From Corbicula japonica (Eukaryota > Mollusca > Bivalvia > Venerida > Cyrenidae): a DNA stretch of 64,000 nt. Location of the stretch: positions 641,501 to 705,500 of the forward strand of contig JAZAYU010000063.1 of assembly GCA_038501625.1 (NCBI GenBank), written 5' to 3'. Made by a program: the position numbers and the translations under genes. Of the stretch, positions 58,060 through 64,000 are shown piece after piece. Each line of letters opens with the position of its first letter. The first letter of the stretch is position 1. Under the pieces are notes generated by a model. That model saw nothing but the letters and a program-made list of their open reading frames with translations. It made no database searches and was not told the DNA's origin.

Positions 58060-58345
58060 CCGGAATGGCCAAATCTAGGACAGTCTCCCCACACAGCCAA
58101 AATTAGAGGGGAGAAGAACGCATGGTTATCAATATCAAAACAGACGTCACAAACAATTAAAGAAAAGAGAAGCAAAAAAGTTACCGCCTTTGAATAGAAA
58201 AAATGGAACTTTGAAAGCGACCGAACACGACAAAATATGAAAATATTTGAACGGTCAGTTGCAAATCAATTTGCCACTGGGGGTTTCAACCAGGTTCTAG
58301 TGTGCAACAACCTCACACATACCCAACAGGTTCTCGCATTTACAA
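58060..58345 (-). repeat. Family S 3' copy interrupted by a 52-bp family F insert
   Basis: On the minus strand: GCGAGAACCTGTTGGGTATG, CTAGAACCTGGTTGAAACCC, CCAGTGGCAAATTGATTTGC, the interruption, then GGCGGTAACTTTTTTG and CACACAGCC-type 3' blocks (GGCTGTGTGGGGAGACTGT, CCGGATATGC). The core CTGACCGTTCAAAGGCGGTAA is split by 58194-58250. Confidence 0.85.
58194..58245 (-). mobile_element. 52-bp family F fragment with TTTGA target duplication
   Basis: The insert is exactly the 3' tail of family F (minus strand: ATATTTTCATATTTTGTCGT, GTTCGGTCGCTTTCAAAGTT, CCATTTTTTCTAT). It is flanked by TTTGA at 58189-58193 and 58246-58250. Removing insert plus one TTTGA restores a normal family S core. A 5'-truncated copy with a short target duplication is typical of target-primed reverse transcription. 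Confidence 0.8.
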
Positions 58346-59149
58346 ACAAACATTAATCCCACAATGATGGACATAAACATATAGAACATAGGAAGTGAAA
58401 AATGCAAAAGAAGTAGTATAATAGATGGTCACACAGAAAAAAAGCAAATTAGCAGGAGCTCTCAAGTCAATAATTTACATTTTGTCATCAGAAATAAAAT
58501 TTAACAACGATGAAAGTATTGTGGTCACAAAGATACCGTAAAATTAGGTTTGACCTCATAATCATACAATATAATGGAGAACAATACACAGTAAAGCGCG
58601 ATGTAAAACAACTAGGAAAAGTTATCTATATGTTGACATGTTGTCAAGGAATGCGTCAATTCAAATTTTTCGCAGTGATTTGGATTTTTATATACACTAA
58701 TCACATTGATTACTGTGAGCAGTTTGTGGTATAAGTCTGATTCATTTAAAATCGTTTATCTAGCTCTTTGCCCTACATTTCTGTGGCATTAAACAGTTAG
58801 CCAATGCAAATGCGTTAGTAGTCTGTACAAACATTTCTTAAAGAATGGTTATCTCACAAAACATCAATATTTACATAATGTTTAAAACAGTAATTTAAAT
58901 GTTTTGTTTTTGTTTACAAAATCTATAATTATTATAAGTTTATTAACTCATTTTCCTCGCGAAAATTATTTAAATTGACAATGTTGATAATTATGTCTGT
59001 GTCTGTAGGTTACGCTTTCGAATGGCAAAGGTTTACATTCTCTCTTAAAGTAGTAAAATTGCCGGAGATGTCTGTTTATTTTTAAGAAAATATAAAATAC
59101 CTCAAGGAGATTGATATTTCAAGAATGAAGTCGATCTCCTAAAAAAGAA
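58346..59149. other. AT-rich stretch, nothing recognised
   Basis: No gene or repeat was recognised. The 74-codon frame at 58510-58734 has no supporting feature. Confidence 0.5.
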
Positions 59150-60003
59150 ATCTATGCATATCAGGAATTGCCACACTCACAAAACACAACCTCCCCACGC
59201 AGCAAAAAAGAAGAAAGGAAAAGAGACAGCATGTTTGTTATAAGTATGTCAATTCAAATAGGACGCCACAATCAATTCACGAAAAAGAGAACCTTTGAGG
59301 ATACCGCCTTGGAACGGTCAGTGGCAAAAAGAATTGCCACTGGGGGTTTAAACTAGGTTCTAGGGTGCACCAACCTCACACTTGCCCCAACAGGTTCTCG
59401 TATCACATAACAAGTACAAGTTTTCTTGATGAAATAACTCCAGCCTACTCATCGGCTCAAAAATGTTGCATGCAACAGCATACAAACATATAAAACATAA
59501 GAAGCTAATGGCATTGCAAAGCCAAAGGCGGGTACTCAATGATCTTACCGAGACCAGAGCTCCTGGAGAAAAATCAGCAAGAACACGATGACAGGGATTA
59601 AAGAAACAAATCGAGCTTCTAGGTTCTTTTAAAAAAAATGATTTCCCCATAAACCTTCATAAACTCTTAAACCCCTGCCACCGTCGTGCAACCAAAGAGG
59701 TAAGCATAGTGATCAACTGTAGATGGGGTAATCACCAGAGCGCTGTAAAATATTGTTGGTAACCTTTCTTTTTAAATTTACAGATGGTTTTTACGAATAA
59801 CCGGGAGAAATTAACATTAATTGCCTCTTAACTTCTTAAGTTTATAAATTAAATCTTCATAAAAAACTGGCTGTGAAATACCTTGTTGCAATTGTGATTT
59901 TAAACTGCACATGTACGAGTATTTATTAATTAGATCTGGTTATAGGCGATAAAACTTGCAAAAGGTTTTCTTTAATTTGTGATACCGATAACCTTGTTTT
60001 AAA
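59150..60003 (-). repeat. Family S copy, full length
   Basis: This is the longest copy, about 850 bp on the minus strand. It starts AACAAGGTTATCGGTATCAC at 60003, then ACTCGTACATGTGCAGTTTA, TATTTCACAGCCAGTTTTTT, CGGTTATTCGTAAAAACCAT, GCACGACGGTGGCAGGGGTT, TCTGGTCTCGGTAAGATCAT, GCAAGTGTGAGGTTGGTGCA, GGTTCTAG-complement core, CCACTGACCGTTCCAAGGCG and CAATTCCTGATATGCATA at 59150. The GGTTTAAACCCCC core resembles an RNA polymerase III B box. The conserved CCACTGACCGTTCCAAGGCG block suggests a SINE-type conserved domain of molluscan SINEs, which I have not verified. Its 5' end lies 44 bp from the RT remnant. Confidence 0.9.
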
Positions 60004-60046
60004 AGTTTTTTCTGTAATGCAAAGATTACGTTCATTGAAATCATTC

Positions 60047-60690
60047 ACATCGAGATATAAACCCGGTTAAATGTAGCACGAGGAACATCGCCGTCTAAAA
60101 AACGGAAATTTACTATATTAAAAATTAAAATCATCTCTTTTATCATATATTTTATTAGTGACGTTACCATTTACAGAGGACAGGTTTAGATCAAGAAAGT
60201 TTGCTTGCTGTCTTAAGTGTTCGCTTTATTAAGCTGTAGTTCTTTAGGATAAATCTTATTAACCAGTGATGGAAAAAATGGTTATTATCTATATTGAATA
60301 ATTAATTAAGGTACCTCAATGTTTTGTTAAAAGCTGTGATAACATCATTTTGATGTTCGGTAGAAAGAGATAACATAAAGTCTCTTTCATAACAGTATAA
60401 AAACAGATCAGCAACAAGGGGTGCACAATTAGTACCCATTGGAATGCTTATAACTTGTTTATAAATAGTGGTACCAAATCTCAAATAAATATTATCCAAT
60501 AAAAATGTGAGCACCTGGAGACTGGTTAGCTTGTCTCTTATTAAATTATGAGAGAGAAAAGTATATAGAGTTAAAAAATCATAAGTAGACAAACAGAACG
60601 CTAGCAAATTATTTGATTTAAGCTTCTTCAAAACGTTGTTTGAAATTTTTATAGACCAAAATAAATTTTTGCCAGTGGTTTCAAAAAAAA
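60047..60690 (-). pseudogene. Reverse transcriptase pseudogene, Penelope-like type
   Basis: On the minus strand the reading begins near 60690 with TTGKNLFWSIKISNNVLKKL, followed by a 109-codon open part (60631-60302) containing STYDFLTLYTFLSHNLI, RFGTTIYKQV and the RT motif IPMGTNCAPLVADLFLYCYE (from 60445). The catalytic YxDD position reads RYLN-stop (60316-60302), so the active site is destroyed. Beyond it, coding similarity continues through frame changes: LFNIDNNHF, then NKIYPKELQLNKANT, FLDLNLSSVNG, NKIYDKRDDFNF, and finally NIVNFRFLDGDVPRATFNRV, ending near 60047. About 60 residues usual for this RT type between the DKL and TFLLDNI segments appear deleted. The family assignment (uncharacterised Penelope-like RTs common in aquatic invertebrates) is from memory of the motif pattern. 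It would have acted in retrotransposition. Confidence 0.8.
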
Positions 60691-60792
60691 TTTCGCATTA
60701 CCTATTTACATGTTCTTTTATAAGTTATATACAATATTGAATTGAAATAATTCCTAACATAATTATTATCATAGTCTAGCAGTTGATAAAAA

Positions 60793-60906
60793 AGAGTTCC
60801 TATTCATCAATCCTGACAGGTGCCAGTCCTGCTGTTCACAAAATTATATCCTAGCTAATCAGGCATTCATGGTACCAATTAGCTTGCATATCGACCAACC
60901 GGACAA
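60793..60906 (-). repeat. Repeat upstream of the RT remnant
   Basis: On the minus strand: GTCCGGTTGGTCGATATGCA, GCCTGATTAGCTAGGATATA, CCTGTCAGGATTGATGAATA. It is the partner of 51038-51150 and lies about 100 bp upstream of the RT reading frame in the same orientation, probably part of the same element. Confidence 0.7.
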
Positions 60907-61463
60907 ATAATATGTGTCTGGCGAATATTCAGACGTTGTCTAATCTTGATGAAATCTGGGTTAGAATATATAGTCTAACCCAGGTGAAATTAACCGAATT
61001 TATTTCTTGCTTAAACACAATCATGTATATGAAGATAAGTACTGATAGTTCGCGTGTGTATTTCAGTAAGTGCATAAAGTTATTTCACATTTGAGCCTCG
61101 TGTTCTTAATATAAAAACAAATAATTTTAAGCCTTACACGTCACGTATTAATTTATGCTGAAATAGCAACACAACGTGTATATTTGAAATTTTGAACATT
61201 ACTATTGTTTATCGTTTCCATGTTGGTCTTTTGCAGGTCTCAATTTGTTTCAGTCAGCCTTTGATATCATAAAGGCTGATATCATGTGTGGTCACACAAT
61301 TTATGCATAAAGTTTTTTCGACTGCATGTTTCAAGTAATTCGTCTTTTTTCTACATAATGTTTCTTTTCAAGCAGGTCTCACTCTCTAAACTTTGAAATC
61401 GTTTAGTCAGTTTTTCTGTTGCCAGCTTCACTGAATTTTCCATCACTAGTTCACATTTTAAAT
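60907..61463. other. Unassigned AT-rich stretch
   Basis: No gene or repeat was recognised. A small inverted repeat (TTGATATCATAAAGG / CTGATATCATG) lies near 61261-61285. Confidence 0.45.
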
Positions 61464-61574
61464 AGTCACAAATCTCAACTTTCTGATTGGTCGAAAAGGA
61501 TAATTTTCTCCATTTCAGCCGATCAGGTTGTTGAGATTTGAGATTTGTCTCCATTGTCAGTATTATGACCTTAG
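61464..61574. mobile_element. Palindromic MITE (family P), diverged copy
   Basis: CACAAATCTCAACTTTCTGA and TTGGTCGAAAAGGATAATTT on the left arm face CTCCATTTCAGCCGATCAGG and TTGTTGAGATTTGAGATTTG on the right. The same antisense peptide pattern METNLKSQQPDRLKWR appears. It is the oldest of the four family P copies here. Confidence 0.75.
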
Positions 61575-61675
61575 ACCAAAATTTATGGTGTGTAACTGCG
61601 CACACTTGACGATGATTGGATACCCTTTTTTGGATCATCAAATGACTAGTAACAATAGGATATTTATGAAATATA

Positions 61676-62692
61676 CTCGGCAAAAAGTTCTGCACACTTG
61701 GACATTTAATAAAATATCTTTTTAATTTCACCAAACACACCAAAATGATACATACCAAATAAATCAGCAATTCAAAGTGAACAATGTAAAAAGTCAGAAC
61801 TAAAATCCGATCAATACTTTATCAGCAGTTCATTGTTAAAGCCACTGGGGGTTACTACACAAAAGTTGCAAAAATCGCTAGACATACTGAGTAAATTCAT
61901 CACGATGAATCCGGCTTTCTTTCAAGCGGCTTCGCACGGAAGTTAACAGCCGACGAAATTTCAATTGTGGAATTAGGTTCCATTCGTGAACAAGAAAACC
62001 GGGTAGTTCAACTAGCTTGACCAACTTCACGTGTTCTGTCGTGTTTAGAAAGACGTCTAGGTGGCCAGTGTGGTCCGACATTTGCAATGACGGTCAAATT
62101 AACGAAAACCTTCATTTTTGACCATGAGAAATAAATTAATTTGATAAACAATGCAGATGTGTTTTTCTCAAATGAGATTAGGTGTTGATTGCATTGGATG
62201 GTTGCTTTTATACACTTTATAAACTGGATGCTTTGATTCATTAATACAGTATGGAAACTGTTCGAATCATAACTAAACTGTTTTGTCATACCTTTAGGTC
62301 AATGAGTGAGACAATGTGATACTTTAATTAATAAAATCTTAAGTTTGAGCGTAATTCTGGAAATGGCTTGGTATCAAATTTTGATTACCAACTGTTACTA
62401 GCATCACAGTGCATGCCCATTATTGCATAAAACAGACACTGGTGAAATGTTGAGTGATTTCATAGATTTCACACCTCTACCTTGATACGTCAAATTTTGC
62501 AACTTTTGACTGTTGACCACTATCATACTCAAAATGACATTTTTCGCTTATTTACCAACCAATTTTAATTTCGTTTTTGTCTTCAACTCTGCAAATTATT
62601 CTTGATAAACATGCATGAATTTATACCAGTTATTTGCTATATTATAAAATTTATGCAAAAGAACACTTGAGTGCAGAACTTTTTTTGTTGGG
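61676..62692 (-). mobile_element. Tc1/mariner-like element, longer copy
   Basis: The termini are CTCGGCAAAAAGTTCTGCAC (61676) and GTGCAGAACTTTTTTTGTTG ending GGG (62692), with TA on each side (61674-61675 and 62693-62694). On the minus strand it is collinear at both ends with 13806-14687 and retains about 135 bp more in the middle, including part of a transposase frame. Several stops make it inactive. Its 62692 end directly abuts a family F 3' end. Confidence 0.85.
61878..62087 (-). pseudogene. Tc1/mariner transposase C-terminal remnant
   Basis: A 69-codon minus-strand frame ends with HEWNLIPQLKFRRLLTSVRS followed by RLKESRIHRDEFTQYV. Tc1-type transposases end with a characteristic EWxxIPQxxIRRLxxSMxxR stretch followed by a short GGHTRY-like tail. 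The spacing and most conserved positions are retained (EWN, IPQ, RRL, S, R), while the SM is SV and the terminal GGHT is DEFT. The upstream DDE catalytic domain is not identifiable, so this is only the tail of the enzyme. The parallel remnant in the 13.8-kb copy supports the reading. No search was done. Confidence 0.6.
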
Positions 62693-62694
62693 TA

Positions 62695-62738
62695 TAGATG
62701 AAAATGGACCTTTGAAAGCCACGAAAATATGAAATTGG
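62695..62738 (-). repeat. Family F 3' end fragment
   Basis: On the minus strand: CGTGGCTTTCAAAGGTCCAT then TTTCATCTAT, directly adjoining the TA of the Tc1-like element. Confidence 0.7.
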
Positions 62739-62942
62739 ACAACCCGATATTTTATATATTGTACATTTGGCACTGTTGCGGAACTTAGCTCGATCACAAC
62801 GGGCAAAACACAAATCATTTCGACACAGAAGACACTACAAAGTTTTTCTTGCATACCGGATAAGTATTTCCGCGTGATTTACCGGTGGAGGAAAATCTTA
62901 TTTTTTACCTAGGGAAAAGATAACGTTCGCGTGCTACTCGTG
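62739..62942. other. Unassigned stretch
   Basis: No gene or repeat was recognised immediately before the CRE-like cluster. Confidence 0.4.
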
Positions 62943-63011
62943 TGACGTCACGTCTTCAAATATGTGACGTAATATATTCAAGTTAGTGACGTCATTTAGA
63001 AAATAACGTCA
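62943..63011 (+). promoter_or_regulatory. Phased CRE/ATF-like motif cluster
   Basis: TGACGTCA (62943-62950), TGACGTAA (62965-62972) and TGACGTCA (62987-62994) are spaced exactly 22 bp apart, followed by AACGTCAA (63004-63011). TGACGTCA is the consensus site of CREB/ATF factors in animals. The 22-bp spacing, about two helical turns, would place bound dimers on the same face. The segments between the motifs are not conserved. It could also be part of a repeat with the adjacent palindrome. Confidence 0.5.
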
Positions 63012-63092
63012 ATATTTTAGCGTAAGGAAACAAAATTTAGTTTGTTTAAATATACAGAAAATGTTATGAACTGTAATAGGTTTGCAAGAAAA

Positions 63093-63247
63093 AGTATCTT
63101 GCATGTGACATTCGGTAAAGATAGAAAAATCTGTCAACTCGGGTGAACTGTTTTGGCGGGAACTCGGCAGAGCCTCGTTCCCGATAAAACAGTTCCCCCT
63201 CGGTGACAATTTTTTTCCATCTTCACCTCACATTCATGCAAGATACT
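63093..63247. mobile_element. 155-bp palindromic element
   Basis: AGTATCTTGCATG (63093-63105) and CATGCAAGATACT (63235-63247) are exact complements. Further inside, GGTAAAGATAGAAAAATCTG faces ATTTTTTTCCATCTTCACC, and GAACTGTTTTGGCGGGAACT faces CGTTCCCGATAAAACAGTTC. It is a probable MITE or foldback element. The minus-strand 66-codon frame is a by-product. Confidence 0.8.
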
Positions 63248-63555
63248 AATATTCATGTTGCTCATATTTGTCTTTGTCCATTTTTCTGATTGAAAAAATG
63301 TAAGATCATATCGTTAATACAACTTTCAAGTAAAAATGTCATAGTAAATTTAAATGGAAGTTCAGCGACCGAAATCATTAAATACATTTATCTCGTACTC
63401 TGTTACATAATATCCACTATTAGAAAAGCGAACAAGATTGTAGTGATTTACGCAAGTGATGTTGACTGTTCAGCATTATTTAGGTCACTTGTTGCTGTTG
63501 TTATTTCCCAGTTTTATGTCCCTCCCGCCTCTTTATTATTCATTATTTATTATTC

Positions 63556-63858
63556 TTGGAGTTATTTCACCAAGACAATTTGTACTTGTTTTGTGATACG
63601 AGAACCTGTTGGGCAAGCGTGAGCTTGGTGCACCCTAGAACCTGGTTTAAACCCCCAGTGGCAATTTGTTTTGCCACTGACTGTTCCAAGGCGGTATCCC
63701 CAAAGGTTGTCTTCTTCGTTAATTGATTGTGGCGTCCTATTTGAATTATCATACTTATAAAAACATACTCTCTCTCTTCTTCTCTTCTTTATCGCTGCGT
63801 GGGGAGGCTGTGTTTTGTGAGTGTGGCGATTCCTGTTATGCATATATTACTTTTTACG
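63556..63858 (+). repeat. Family S 3' copy
   Basis: It starts GGAGTTATTTCACCAAGACA and runs through CCTAGAACCTGGTTTAAACC, CCAGTGGCAATTTGTTTTGC, GCGTGGGGAGGCTGTGTTTT to ATTCCTGTTATGCATATATT. It is one of the least diverged 3' copies. Confidence 0.9.
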
Positions 63859-63864
63859 AGGACA

Positions 63865-64000
63865 TTATGGTGTGGACATACCAGCTCTCCATGGTAGAAA
63901 AGGCACCAGATGCCCCTCCGGGCAATTTTCAGGCTCGAGCGGGCACGTGGGTAGAACAACCGACATTCCGCAAGCTAGCTGCTTAGCTTCCCCATTGAAA
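63865..64000 (+). repeat. Dispersed repeat, cut by the window edge
   Basis: GGTAGAAAAGGCACCAGATG, CCCCTCCGGGCAATTTTCAG, GCTCGAGCGGGCACGTGGGT and AGAACAACCGACATTCCGCA are GC-rich compared with everything around and resemble, from memory, a common bivalve dispersed repeat. The frame ending GTWVEQPTFRKLAA is a familiar translation artefact of that repeat. Confidence 0.6.

Noticed and set aside
61351..61770. 139-codon minus-strand frame
   Set aside because: Its recognisable part (METNLKSQQPDRLKWR) is one arm of the palindromic family P element, and it ends in the Tc1-like terminus. No domain is present.

Overview
This window looks like intergenic or intronic DNA from a large, repeat-rich, AT-rich metazoan genome, most probably a marine bivalve mollusc. 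The evidence is as follows. No open frame is longer than about 190 codons, and the longest one is an antisense reading of a tandem repeat. There are no operons or ribosome binding sites. Almost every recognisable segment belongs to a dispersed repeat: a tRNA-like SINE head, a repeat ending in (GACC)n and a T/C5 hairpin, nonautonomous elements carrying tandem repeats, Tc1/mariner remnants and a Penelope-like reverse transcriptase remnant. The taxon is inferred from remembered repeat types, not from a search. I found no complete protein-coding gene, rRNA, functional tRNA or CRISPR array.

Layout. 1-5000 is mostly featureless AT-rich DNA with two copies of an abundant repeat here called family F (monomer about 620-656 bp, common 3' end CCCTTTTCATCTAT). 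About 4985-5350 holds a broken transposase-like coding remnant. 9-15 kb holds family F, a second abundant repeat called family S (700-870 bp, B-box-like core), a tRNA-like SINE, a 690-bp repeat whose other copy lies inverted at 37.4 kb, a Tc1/mariner remnant (13806-14687) and an exact 4 x 44-bp tandem array. 16.07-17.15 kb is a 142-bp tandem-repeat element ending in (GACC)n and a hairpin. 19.0-20.3 kb is a family S copy split by a 473-bp inverted-repeat element.

21.1-30.4 kb is the most informative part. A family F copy is split by a 9-kb composite with an AATTGG duplication at both ends and about 454-bp direct repeats at its termini. The first of these terminal repeats is itself split by two head-to-tail Helentron-like elements of about 4.5 kb and 0.8 kb. 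Each has an asymmetric inverted repeat, a 3'-terminal hairpin and an identical 5' block with a TATA box. The larger one carries 740-820-bp higher-order repeats, each containing a 41-bp tandem array or an exon-like module. The undisturbed terminal repeat at 29.8 kb gives the empty site.

30-50 kb continues with family F and S copies, tRNA-like SINE heads in a 255-bp tandem duplication, a 588-bp direct repeat pair and a palindromic MITE family. 50-64 kb holds candidate exons of unknown function, a 17-bp TIR element, a Penelope-like RT pseudogene next to a family S copy, a second Tc1/mariner remnant, a phased CRE-like cluster beside a 155-bp palindrome, and a truncated dispersed repeat at the right edge.

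The parts do not form a pathway. They are successive layers of mobile elements, and several relative ages can be read from the nesting: family F, then the 9-kb composite, then the Helentron pair; family S, then the 473-bp MITE; family S, then a 52-bp family F fragment.
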